Part shown: piece by piece, positions 33,813 through 43,209 of the stretch | Layout: the number at the start of each line of letters is the position of its first letter | Position numbering within the stretch: the first letter of the stretch is position 1 | Source: CAWJTN01 sp963845895 | GTDB taxonomy: Bacteria; Patescibacteriota; Microgenomatia; UBA1406; GWC2-37-13 | Direction of reading: 5' to 3' | Assembly: GCA_963845895.1 (NCBI GenBank) | Contig: CAWJTN010000001.1 | Location: forward strand, 62,001 to 126,000 | DNA length: 64,000 bases | Translations under genes and position numbers: made by a program | The notes under the pieces: generated by a model | Database searches by the model: none | Told to the model about the DNA's origin: nothing | What the model saw: the letters and a program-made list of their open reading frames with translations, nothing else

Positions 33813-36650
33813 TCACTTTCCTATATTGTTAATTAATATTCCCCCATCTATGAAGTTGACTATTCCATCTTTATTTAAATCAGAAAGATTATCAGTTGTT
33901 AAATATTTTTTAAGAATAATAAATAAGTCTCCCGCATCTATTTTCCCATCTCCATTGATATCCCCAGCTGGCGTTGGAATCACGGAAGGAATACTGCTAT
34001 TTCTATAAGCTTTAATCGTTTCCGCTAATTTTTGTAAATAATATAAATCTCCCTTATCCATCCAAGGAACACTTACATATCTGGCCAACTGATCGGATGC
34101 TGTCCCAGCAATCCAAGCATTAGCCATAAACAATTGATAAGAATCTGAAGGATAGGCAAAACGCCATTCCAGTCCCTCGGCTATTGCCGGTCGGTTACGA
34201 TACCAGTCTGGCTGGCGTTTATTGTAGAAATCCAAATAACGCTTAATATCAGGACCCAATCCCCAATCTTTTAAAAGCCTTCCTGTTTCCGGAACCATAT
34301 CCCAAAAGGCAGTTTGTTGTCCACCGAAGCCTTCTGCGCGATTGGCACCTGTTCCCAGACTAACTCCATATTGACTTAGCTGCCTGACTTGAAGAATATA
34401 ATTATCCGGGTTCGTGAAGTCGGACCACTTTTGTAAAACGTCAACGATCTTTCGACCGTCAGGCAAGAAGGCAGAACTGTCAGGCAAGCCAACAACTCCA
34501 CTGACTGCTAAATACCTTTCGTACTTAATCATGGCGTAACGCAAGGCAGCTAGTTTGGCATAAAGTTTCCAATAATTTGCCGGGGCTGTCTGTCCTGATT
34601 GTTTATAAAGAGAAATACAACCAACCACTCCTGCCAGGTTGCGGTCGACAGATCTGGTAGCAACTTCTAAATAACCATCCCAGCGCAGATAAATATACTT
34701 TCCCCAAAACCAGGACAAAGTATCCCACTGTTCGTCTTTCTGAACATAATTCAACTTATCATCGCAATAGGTCAAAAGAGAACTCGGTGGAGTTTGACTA
34801 ACTGCCTGGTAGTAACGGGATAGGCTGTAGGCTCGGTAAAGCGATTGAGGTGACTCTTCCCAAAATTCATTTATTTCCAGTTGACCACCGGTGTGACGTG
34901 GAATTGGATTTTCAAAAGAATAATAATCTTGACCTTGAGGATAAAGCCAATTAGTCATATCCCAAACGGTGCGCGGTGTGCCTACTGGAGGGGACCAGGT
35001 TTGACTTAGATGTAAGTAATTCATATTTAAAGGATCATAGGTGGTTTTTTCAGCAATCAAATAGTCTTTAAGTTGTTGTTGCCTGGTTGAGTCAAGAACG
35101 GGTAAAAGATTAGCTAAATAATAGAGATTCTCGGCTGGATCTCGGAAATATGCCGTTCCACCACTACGCATGGCAAAAATATAAGGAGCCAGATGGGTTT
35201 TACTCGGTACAAACTTATCCAGCTCTTTATCTAATAGATCTTCCCAAGGTTTGGATAAACTGTTGGAAGGGCCTAAGGTTACTTGTTGATTCACATATTT
35301 TCCTAGCCCTGATATTGACCAGGAATAACTTGAGGCGGGAATAGTGTAAATCGGGCCAAACTCTGTTGCCAGATTGGTATTAAGCGGCGTTGAAGAAAAA
35401 GATACCGCCGCCAATCCTTGATCTTTTGCCAAAGCCAACATCGGCGGCAAAGGGGCTTCTGCGGCTCCACCGGTTCTAACTTGGGTAAAGCTTACTGTTT
35501 CGTTGAACGTGGTTTTATCAGCGGTACTATCATAACTAACAGTTTCTGTTACGCCGTTGGGAAACTGTGATAAGCGTGCTGCCCAATTATTGACCTGAGC
35601 GGTAACATCAGTAGGTAGTCCCTTAAGCCACTGCTCGGTATCGGCTGCCTTGAGAATTTTCCGACCAAAAAGAGGCATCACGGCAATCTTAACCGGGCCG
35701 GAGGAAAAATTGAAAGTTATTCCGGTGCTGCTGTTAAAACTAACTCCGCTGGGGTTTTGGTTGAGAATAACTAAAATAGGGATATCTGCCTGAAAAGGCT
35801 CAGTCTTCACCGGCCACCATGGTTTGGGAGACAGGGTCGAATCGTTTTCGAGATATAAATTATCAATCCGGGCAAACGGCGTTTTAGTTGACAGAAAAAT
35901 ACTATCGGCACCGTACCATAAAAGCAACCATTTGCTACCTAACTGGTCAAGGGGCGGAGAAGACGGCGATGAAGCAAGAGAGGTGGTTTTACTGATGCCA
36001 GGAATCGGGAGGGCAACGGCTGTTTGGGTTCCTAAAACACCAACTTGAACTGTCCCGTCAGCTTTGGGAGCAGCGTAACGCAACGGTTTAATCGTTCCAC
36101 CGGCGGCTAAACCAGCAGCTAAAAAATTTATTACTGTATCGTTAGTTTCCGGGGTTGTGGCTAAATGAGCCTGAACATTGTCGATGTCATTTTTAGTACT
36201 GTCAGCATCAGGAAGGAATAAACTTAACTGTGTCCTACCTGTCTCCAAGAGAACTGCCGGAGAAAGACGGGAAAGAGTAACCGCTAGATCTCCAGCAAAT
36301 AAAAGTTTGTTGCTGACATTGTTAGGGGTTTGGCTTGATAAACCACCAGTGGAGTCGGTTTGAATTTTACCAAACATTAGGGGAAAAGGACCAATATGGT
36401 CCCGGGGTCCGGGAGCCGCTCCTTCATTCATGATTAGAGTTGGACCACCTGCATCTTGCACCTGCCAGGTTAAGCCAGCAACACGGTTGGCATCTCCCAC
36501 AGGGTGATTGTTTCCATAAAAAGTATCAATATAACTGGTGGAGTTTCCCTGCATACTCGATTGATAAAATTCTTCAGCCTTAACTTTAGCCAGAAAAAAT
36601 CTTGACAGAATGGCAGTTATTCCTAAAATTAAAATAAATTTTTTTATCAT
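33813..36650 (-). CDS. Large secreted protein with C-terminal dockerin
   Basis: The 945-residue protein begins with a signal peptide (FILILGITAILSRFFLAKVKAEE). The N-terminal half is beta-rich and the second half helical (about residues 470-870: MNYLHLSQTWSPP, YSLSRYYQAV), similar in texture to alpha/alpha-barrel glycosidases; I cannot assign a family. The last 55 residues are a type I dockerin: GDINGDGKIDAGD then DLNKDGIVNFIDG, two calcium loops. Thus it should bind a cohesin partner, which is not in this window. The dockerin shares a 52-nt identical block with that of 38031-41150. Confidence 0.75.
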   Translation of the reverse strand: MIKKFILILGITAILSRFFLAKVKAEEFYQSSMQGNSTSYIDTFYGNNHPVGDANRVAGLTWQVQDAGGPTLIMNEGAAPGPRDHIGPFPLMFGKIQTDSTGGLSSQTPNNVSNKLLFAGDLAVTLSRLSPAVLLETGRTQLSLFLPDADSTKNDIDNVQAHLATTPETNDTVINFLAAGLAAGGTIKPLRYAAPKADGTVQVGVLGTQTAVALPIPGISKTTSLASSPSSPPLDQLGSKWLLLWYGADSIFLSTKTPFARIDNLYLENDSTLSPKPWWPVKTEPFQADIPILVILNQNPSGVSFNSSTGITFNFSSGPVKIAVMPLFGRKILKAADTEQWLKGLPTDVTAQVNNWAARLSQFPNGVTETVSYDSTADKTTFNETVSFTQVRTGGAAEAPLPPMLALAKDQGLAAVSFSSTPLNTNLATEFGPIYTIPASSYSWSISGLGKYVNQQVTLGPSNSLSKPWEDLLDKELDKFVPSKTHLAPYIFAMRSGGTAYFRDPAENLYYLANLLPVLDSTRQQQLKDYLIAEKTTYDPLNMNYLHLSQTWSPPVGTPRTVWDMTNWLYPQGQDYYSFENPIPRHTGGQLEINEFWEESPQSLYRAYSLSRYYQAVSQTPPSSLLTYCDDKLNYVQKDEQWDTLSWFWGKYIYLRWDGYLEVATRSVDRNLAGVVGCISLYKQSGQTAPANYWKLYAKLAALRYAMIKYERYLAVSGVVGLPDSSAFLPDGRKIVDVLQKWSDFTNPDNYILQVRQLSQYGVSLGTGANRAEGFGGQQTAFWDMVPETGRLLKDWGLGPDIKRYLDFYNKRQPDWYRNRPAIAEGLEWRFAYPSDSYQLFMANAWIAGTASDQLARYVSVPWMDKGDLYYLQKLAETIKAYRNSSIPSVIPTPAGDINGDGKIDAGDLFIILKKYLTTDNLSDLNKDGIVNFIDGGILINNIGK
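33865..33916 (-). repeat. 52-bp block identical to the dockerin of the 38-41 kb gene
   Basis: This block is exactly repeated at 38083-38134 in the same codon frame (both encode KKYLTTDNLSDLNKDG). Flanking codons differ, so the identity points to recent gene conversion or recombination between the dockerin modules. Confidence 0.8.
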
Positions 36651-36655
36651 ATATT

Positions 36656-38018
36656 TTAGCGGCCAAAACAGGTGATGGTGTCAAAAGATTGGTGACAAAG
36701 TAAAGTATTGGTTCCGGAAACGGCAGTGGCGCCACCACCCTGGGCGTTATCAACGCCGTACATACCTGCTATTCTGCTATAAGACCAATTAGTCCAAGTT
36801 TTGGATGCTCGATCATAACTTCCGCTTTCGGTTGAAGGATTACCAGCAATACCATTATGATGAATCACCATCACTATATTTCCATAAACACTGGTAGTCA
36901 TCTGTTCATCCGGTGCTCCACTACCACCGTTTCCACTCAGGTTAAATTGTTCCACCATAGTGTTGGTTTGCGGGTTAACAAACGCCCAGCTGCTGCCACC
37001 CCATGCTTGTCCATAGACCCAAGGGACAACTAAATAGCCTTCTCCGGTGACTGATGGCGGTTGGTGCGGACCATTCATAGAAAGAACTGTGTAATGAGGA
37101 AGAGCCGCTAAAATTGTTCCATTATTTTCATCAAGCGCTTGGATGCTTTTTATTGATGGACTGGGAGTACTCAATCCCTCGTCTGGCTCACGGCCATTCA
37201 TCGCTGTCACAATGACTTTGCCACCGGTTATGACCGGATAGTTATCAATAAAGCTTTGTCCCTCAACTTGATTGCTGATCCAAGCCTTAGTTCCATCGGA
37301 GGAGTTGACTGCATGAACTTTCATATTTTCGCTTCCAAAAAAAACTTTTCCGTTATCGTAAGCCGGACTAGAATCAACTGGAGTTTGCGCATCATAAGGT
37401 GTCGACCAGGCTAAATTACCGTTGGTTTGGTTGAGGGCATAAAGATAACCGCCTTCATCGATAGCAAAAACTTTGCTTTCCGCCAACAATACAGCACCAA
37501 CAAAACCATACGGCCGACCAGTGTTAAAACGCCAGTTTTGACCGCCGCTAGTAGCATTGAAAGCGTAGACGCTACCGTTCATATTAGCGGCAAATATTTG
37601 ATTATTTTCGTAAGCCACGGTATGGATGATAGCTCCATCAGTATTGGATTTCCAAAGAAGGTTTCCGGTATTGGCGTCAAAGGAAAAAATTGTACCAGCT
37701 TTGCTACCAATAAAGATCGTTTGTTTACTATTGACATTGGCCATGATGACTTGGGCAGCAGCGTAAATGCGTTGTTCAATGCCGTAGTCGGTCAGGGCCT
37801 TAGCCCATTTAACTGGGTAGGGAGGATTAACCAGAGAACTAGGATAGTAATTCTGCCGCTGAGGGCTTCTCCCGAGTTGGGGCCAATCCGTTGTAAGAAT
37901 TGGGGGTTGGTGAAATAGATTGAGCATTAACTTTAGTAATGTTAGATCTAGAATTATAAATAAATAATAAAGAAGAAAAAATAATTAAGAGGGAAGAAAA
38001 GAAAAGAAATTTAGACAT
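36656..38018 (-). CDS. Secreted PQQ-type beta-propeller, frameshifted after the signal peptide
   Basis: The open frame as found starts at 37927 (MLNLFHQPP) and lacks a signal peptide. Another frame begins at the ATG of 38016-38018 with a good signal sequence (MSKFLFFSSLLIIFSSLLF, NAQS) and SISPTPNSYN. It joins the propeller at DWPQLGRSPQRQNYY after removal of one G near 37888. The paralogs at 1-2626 and 38031-41150 have the order signal peptide, AQ-SPT linker, DW(Y/S), propeller, supporting this reading. Blade motifs (VYAFNATSGGQNWRF, YLYALNQTNGNLAWST) are clear. It ends SFDTITCFGR without a dockerin. Confidence 0.82.
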
Positions 38019-38030
38019 TAATACACTATA

Positions 38031-41000
38031 TCACTTTCCAAAGTTATTAATCAATATACTTCCATCTATCATATTAACCAATCCATCTTTATTTAAATCA
38101 GAAAGATTATCAGTTGTTAAATATTTTTTAAGAAGAATAAATAAGTCTCCACCATCTATTTTACCGTCATTATTTATATCGCCAACTGGGGTTGGAATAA
38201 CCGTTGGTGTTAAACCAACATTTGCAGAATCTAAAGCTGCTACTAGATTTTGAATATAGAAAAGATCTCCTGTTTGAAAAGCCGGCACATCAACCCATTT
38301 AGTCAGTTCAGAAAAAGGTTGTTTAAGAATCCATGCTTTGGCTTGGAAAAGCGCCGGATAATTATACAAAGTATCCAAAGTTCCCTCGCCATAGGTATTA
38401 TCGTATCTTGACACGAACCAATAAGGAGCAATATATTGGTATTCATCGCTCGTTGTCTGCACCTGAGAGTTAATATTTTGATGCAGGTAATCAGCCAGCT
38501 CTGGAGTCAGAAACATAAAATTCCGGGCAACTGCAAGAACGTTGTTGTAATTAAAAGCTGTATCTCCTCCTCCACCCGTTTGCCAAGCTAAAGGTATATC
38601 TTTATTGAAATTGGAGACACGAATGCTTCGAAGATGATCATATGTGGATTGAGCTGTGTTGTTAATTGTCACCTTGGCCAATTTTTCCAGTTCAATAAAT
38701 CCTTCATAGCCAGCAATGTAGAGGTTTAGGATATATGGCCGGTCGCCGAAGAAACTGTCTGAGGGAGGCGTTTCCAGTTTACTTCCGCCCAGCCCGCTAC
38801 CACTCAGTTTGCTTAGCAAATTGTTGGCAAAAGTAGGATCATTATTACCGACAATCTGAGCATATTTCCAAGCTGCATAAAAATTAAATGGCGGAAAGTT
38901 TTGCCAATAACCGCACCAGTTGCAAAGTGGATAGGTTATGGGGTCTTTCGGCCAATGATTCGCTGTTCCCCAAATGGCTACCACTTCTGATGGAATATCC
39001 GACCATTCTCTTCCCGCTCCGCCCCAACCGACATGGACAATCTTGGTAAAGTCATACTTTGCCCCAGGCCCGAAGTTTGTTTGCAGGTAGATTTTAACAC
39101 TTGATTGAGTTGTCGACGATAAATAGGGATACGCCAAAAGCAAAGTATAAACTGTATCGGCCGGATTCTGGAAATAGTCAAGGAGCTCACCAGTACCGGC
39201 TGTCGCATTATAACCACCCTCTAACCATTGGTCATAAAGGCCGGAAGAATAGTAACCGGGTCGGAGTGGTGCAGTAGTGACAATTTTTTGGACTTCGGCT
39301 TCTAACTTTTGCTTTAGCTGATCCGAAGTCGTGTTGACTGATGAAGAAGAAGTTATCGATGCTGCTAATGACAATTTGATCGGAGAAACTGTATTAGGAG
39401 TCCAAACTATAAGCGTGTTACCCTTTAGAGTATAAACTTTCCCCTTGTAAGGAATCGGGGGGCTTTGGGTTGTTCCATGTTTGCCATAGATCCCATTCTT
39501 ACTTTGATTTTTCCCGGCATACACTTGCCAACCGTTCATATCATTATAATGGGTTGTATCTCCATCGTTATACATCGGATCATAATCGGGAGCACTGGTT
39601 TGCATCAAAGTATAATAGGACCAATACTCCCAGGACCGGTTATTTTGACCGTAAGGAAGAGTGATATCAAAAGAACCGGCACCACGGTCACAACAAAGAG
39701 ACCAATAAACCAATTTACCACCGGAAGCATACGACATTGGTTCGTCGATGGCTTGTCCACCTGTTCCCGGTTCAACTCTGCTGATCTGATGTGTACCAAA
39801 TTTCCAGCCAACCAGGAAACCTCGGGGTATGTACTGGTCACTGATATATGTGTTGGCGCTATAAAGAATACCATCAATACCGACGATGGCCGGATAACGG
39901 TTACCAGAGCCTGTAACATTTGTCAAAGTGAACGAAGTATATTCAGGCTTGTCGTTGCCATTTGAATCATATGTATATTCCTGGCCTGTGGTTGCGTTTA
40001 GGATAAAACTGGTTCTTCTTTGGGGATAGGTTTCAAAGTAAGATATGGCTTTCGTAGCATCCATCAGCGTTGTCCCGGCAGTCCAAAAAGAATCGCCGGC
40101 GGGAGCGGTTGTGGTGGCACTTACAATATCTCCCCAGGGACAGGTCGGAGGGTTATTATTAACATCATTGAAACAAGTTGGGAAAATATATGCCGCTTCA
40201 ACCGAGTGTTCACCCACAGTACCAAGATATTTGTATATGTTCGTCAACCCCATGTCAGAAACATACACATCAGTTACCCTCAAATTATCTCCCCCTCCAA
40301 AAATCACATAATCTTTTCCGCTCACTTTGTCGGTATAAATGACTGGCCAATATGAATGGAACCCTGCCCCAGGTAATTTTGTAGATTTCCAAATAAGATT
40401 ACCGTTTGGGACGTTTAGGGCATACGCATACATATCATTTGAAGCAAAATATAACGTGCCGTTCTTGTAAGCAGCAGAGAAAAGAATGGGTCCTTGGGTC
40501 TGATATCTCCAGATCAGAGTTCCTGTAATAGCATTTAAGGCATAGAAGTATCCATCTCTATTTCCTGCATATATGGTTGGGATATTATTAGTATAGGAAT
40601 CATTAATGACTAAAGGATTAGTTTCAAAACCAGCTTGTGCTTCATAAGGAGTATATCCTTGGATATCTAATCCAGTTGTTGCATCTATTGCATGAACCTT
40701 ATGATCATATCCTCCTACATATGCAGTCAGTCTTCCATTGACTGTTAAAACAGTTGGTGAGTTACCAAGAGGTAGTTCCGTAGGATAGACCCATTTAACT
40801 CTACTTTGTCCTGTAGAGTAAGTTCCACCAAGATCAAAAGCATAGAGACCTTTAGAGGTGGAGATATAAGCCATACCGTTACTAAAGATTGGTTGAACTT
40901 TATAAGGGATATATGGTTCTATGGGTTGATACCATTCTACATTTAAGTTACCTCTTACCTCTTCAGATACCCAACTAGTTCTTTGAGGATTGGCTCCAGA

Positions 41001-41150
41001 CATATACCAATCTGCTGATCCGCTAGCTGGGGTTGGAGTTACTGATGGAGATTGAGCATAAATTTTTATATCAGGAGATTTATAATGAATAAAAGATATG
41101 GAATAAAAAATAATTAATATTGAAGAAAGAAAAAGAAATAATTTAAGCAT
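38031..41150 (-). CDS. Secreted beta-propeller protein with helical domain and dockerin
   Basis: The 1,039-residue protein has a signal peptide (LFLFLSSILIIFYSISF...YAQ), about six PQQ-type blades to roughly residue 480 (GLYAFDLGG, YALNAITGTLIWRY, YALNVPNGNLIWK), then a helical region to about 965 and a C-terminal type I dockerin (GDINNDGKIDGGDLF, DLNKDGLVNMIDG). It is the full-length paralog of 1-2626. I infer a polysaccharide or surface-glycan role from the dockerin and propeller context, not from catalytic motifs. Antisense ORFs over it, such as 39465-39965, are shadows. Confidence 0.8.
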   Translation of the reverse strand: MLKLFLFLSSILIIFYSISFIHYKSPDIKIYAQSPSVTPTPASGSADWYMSGANPQRTSWVSEEVRGNLNVEWYQPIEPYIPYKVQPIFSNGMAYISTSKGLYAFDLGGTYSTGQSRVKWVYPTELPLGNSPTVLTVNGRLTAYVGGYDHKVHAIDATTGLDIQGYTPYEAQAGFETNPLVINDSYTNNIPTIYAGNRDGYFYALNAITGTLIWRYQTQGPILFSAAYKNGTLYFASNDMYAYALNVPNGNLIWKSTKLPGAGFHSYWPVIYTDKVSGKDYVIFGGGDNLRVTDVYVSDMGLTNIYKYLGTVGEHSVEAAYIFPTCFNDVNNNPPTCPWGDIVSATTTAPAGDSFWTAGTTLMDATKAISYFETYPQRRTSFILNATTGQEYTYDSNGNDKPEYTSFTLTNVTGSGNRYPAIVGIDGILYSANTYISDQYIPRGFLVGWKFGTHQISRVEPGTGGQAIDEPMSYASGGKLVYWSLCCDRGAGSFDITLPYGQNNRSWEYWSYYTLMQTSAPDYDPMYNDGDTTHYNDMNGWQVYAGKNQSKNGIYGKHGTTQSPPIPYKGKVYTLKGNTLIVWTPNTVSPIKLSLAASITSSSSVNTTSDQLKQKLEAEVQKIVTTAPLRPGYYSSGLYDQWLEGGYNATAGTGELLDYFQNPADTVYTLLLAYPYLSSTTQSSVKIYLQTNFGPGAKYDFTKIVHVGWGGAGREWSDIPSEVVAIWGTANHWPKDPITYPLCNWCGYWQNFPPFNFYAAWKYAQIVGNNDPTFANNLLSKLSGSGLGGSKLETPPSDSFFGDRPYILNLYIAGYEGFIELEKLAKVTINNTAQSTYDHLRSIRVSNFNKDIPLAWQTGGGGDTAFNYNNVLAVARNFMFLTPELADYLHQNINSQVQTTSDEYQYIAPYWFVSRYDNTYGEGTLDTLYNYPALFQAKAWILKQPFSELTKWVDVPAFQTGDLFYIQNLVAALDSANVGLTPTVIPTPVGDINNDGKIDGGDLFILLKKYLTTDNLSDLNKDGLVNMIDGSILINNFGK
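38083..38134 (-). repeat. 52-bp block identical to the dockerin of the 33.8-36.6 kb gene
   Basis: This is the second copy of 33865-33916, in the same reading frame of the dockerin module. Confidence 0.8.
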
Positions 41151-41153
41151 TAT

Positions 41154-43205
41154 TCATAGCGTTGAAATTTTTAGAGTTATGTTTTTTTGAAAAAAAGGCA
41201 TCCAATCCTGCATTAAAGGAATTTTAGGTTCAATATTAAACTTAAAACCCTGAACATTAAAATTATTTTTCAGAATCTTTTCTAAATTATTTTTGTTAGC
41301 TCCTATTATTTTACCCATGATAACGTTCTGTGAAATGTCTTTGATCGCTTTTCCTTTAACCAAAAGCGCCAGCGTTATAGAACTATTTTTTTGATTCACC
41401 TTACTTATTTCATAAGTTAGATTATCTTTCTTTAGTAAATATCCACTGTTTATGTCCGCTTTCAATTGATTAATAATTTTATCTGTCAAATCATTCTCTT
41501 TATAATAATAAAGTGTTGTACTTACCTTAGCTTGCAATGTTAGGCTGTCAGCTTCTTCTCCTAACTCTTTGCTATATTTTACCTGCGATAAATCTGTAGT
41601 TGTTAACTGTTTTATTAATTTTAAACTCTGATCTTTATTTTGGGCAATATCGTTTAGACTCTGTTGTTTGGCTTTATCAGTAAGTTGGCTTTTTAGGTCG
41701 TCCATATCTTTCTGCGAAACTGTTTTTACTTCTTTTTTTGATCCTCCGGAAAATGCTGAATTGTTAATGGCAAAATAAATTGTGGTTGGCAATCCATCAA
41801 TCGTAAATTGTTTCGCGGCTGCAATATTCCCTTGTGGCCCGATATCTTGAGCTGTCACATTAACATTAGTCTTACCCGGCTGTTTTACTAAACCACCCTC
41901 GATTGTTACTACACTTGCTGATGCTACTTTTACATCGGAATTTAGAGTGAAGTTAAACCCGCTTGCCGTAAGAACAGTCCCTTTACTAAAATCTTTTTCA
42001 TTATCAGCAAAATTATGGATTGTAACAACCCCTGTAGCTTTATCTCCTATCTCTTTTGTTCCGCTTGTAGATTTGCTAACCGTGAAATCTGAAGTTTTAG
42101 TATTTGTCTCTATCTTAACAGCATCGGTCAAATCAAGATTTTTATTGATAGATTGATATGGAAGATATATGGTCAGATTTGCTTTGTGAAAAAAATATTC
42201 ATTTAAGAATAATCCTAAGATAATAAAAATAACTCCTAAAACAATTAACCACTTTTTTGCAAATGAACCTGGAAGTTTTACTAACTTTATAATAAAAGCT
42301 TTGATTTTAGTAAATTCTGAAGTAAACGGTAAGGTAAATGATTTTGTAGTTAAAATCATCGGCTCTGTGCTAACCTCCTGTTTCGGAATAGCTTTTTTTT
42401 TCTCAACATCACTCCCTATTACAAAACCTAAAACTTCTTGTTTTGGAACTTCTGTTAGCGTGCTGATGCTAACTTCTTTTGAATTTAATTGATTACCAAA
42501 AACACCGAGCATACCGTCAACTATCTCCTGCTCTTTAATGATCTCAACTCTTGGAAGCTGAATGAACAACTCTTCACTCCAATGATAGGTTAAGATTTTG
42601 GCGGATTCATCATCGAGATCCTTGGAATTATAAAGAATAATTCTTGAAGGAAGAAGAAACTTTCCTTTAATTTCTGAAAAACTTGAGAGAAGATCGTCAA
42701 TTAAATTGTCTGTGTGAGGTATTGTTTTTGAGTATGTCAGTTTCCCTCGTTTATAGACAAAAACAGAAAGATTTGAGATGTCCAATTCTATAAGTAGAGC
42801 CGTTAAAGGCAGCTCTTCCTTTTTTTCCAAAAAATGTAATACAGCCTCGTAACATTCTATATATCCTAAAGCTTTTAAGTCTAAATTTTTAACCAGGTCC
42901 TTAATTTTTGCGAGATATTGTTTTTTTATCTCTTTTGTTTTTTCGTCTATAAAGTGAGAGTAAACAAAAAAAATCGTTTCCTGAAGATGTGTTTTTGTTC
43001 TTTCTTCCAATTTTAAAATAAGCTGGTCTATGTCTTGAACCAGATTGTCCCATCCGTTTGAGTAGACGAATTTTTCCTGATCTTGAACAATTAAATTTGT
43101 TCCATCCATCTTTATCACAAACCCTAGTCCTTCATTTTCCTTTAAAAAGAAACCTAGATAGGTTTTAGTTTCGATAATTTTTTTCTTGAAAAAAGGCAGC
43201 TGCAT
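41154..43205 (-). CDS. PilM-like actin-fold N-domain with membrane helix and extracellular domain
   Basis: Residues 1 to about 240 have an actin/PilM-like texture (LIELDISNLSVFVYKRGKLTYSKTIPH, LLPSRIILYNSKDL). A membrane helix lies near residue 320 (KKWLIVLGVIFIILGLFLNEYF). The remainder is outside and looks like the baseplate-J-like beta-sandwich domain seen in many CPR surface proteins (VVTIHNFADNEKDF, LVKQPGKTNVNVTAQDIGPQGN). The gene starts five bases downstream of a solute-binding gene and runs toward the propeller genes, all minus strand. It might be the membrane anchor of a surface machine (inference). Confidence 0.65.
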   Translation of the reverse strand: MQLPFFKKKIIETKTYLGFFLKENEGLGFVIKMDGTNLIVQDQEKFVYSNGWDNLVQDIDQLILKLEERTKTHLQETIFFVYSHFIDEKTKEIKKQYLAKIKDLVKNLDLKALGYIECYEAVLHFLEKKEELPLTALLIELDISNLSVFVYKRGKLTYSKTIPHTDNLIDDLLSSFSEIKGKFLLPSRIILYNSKDLDDESAKILTYHWSEELFIQLPRVEIIKEQEIVDGMLGVFGNQLNSKEVSISTLTEVPKQEVLGFVIGSDVEKKKAIPKQEVSTEPMILTTKSFTLPFTSEFTKIKAFIIKLVKLPGSFAKKWLIVLGVIFIILGLFLNEYFFHKANLTIYLPYQSINKNLDLTDAVKIETNTKTSDFTVSKSTSGTKEIGDKATGVVTIHNFADNEKDFSKGTVLTASGFNFTLNSDVKVASASVVTIEGGLVKQPGKTNVNVTAQDIGPQGNIAAAKQFTIDGLPTTIYFAINNSAFSGGSKKEVKTVSQKDMDDLKSQLTDKAKQQSLNDIAQNKDQSLKLIKQLTTTDLSQVKYSKELGEEADSLTLQAKVSTTLYYYKENDLTDKIINQLKADINSGYLLKKDNLTYEISKVNQKNSSITLALLVKGKAIKDISQNVIMGKIIGANKNNLEKILKNNFNVQGFKFNIEPKIPLMQDWMPFFQKNITLKISTL

Positions 43206-43209
43206 ATTT

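Noticed and set aside
39465..39965. A 166-residue ORF on the plus strand
   Set aside because: Antisense shadow of the dockerin-propeller gene, with no protein-like features.
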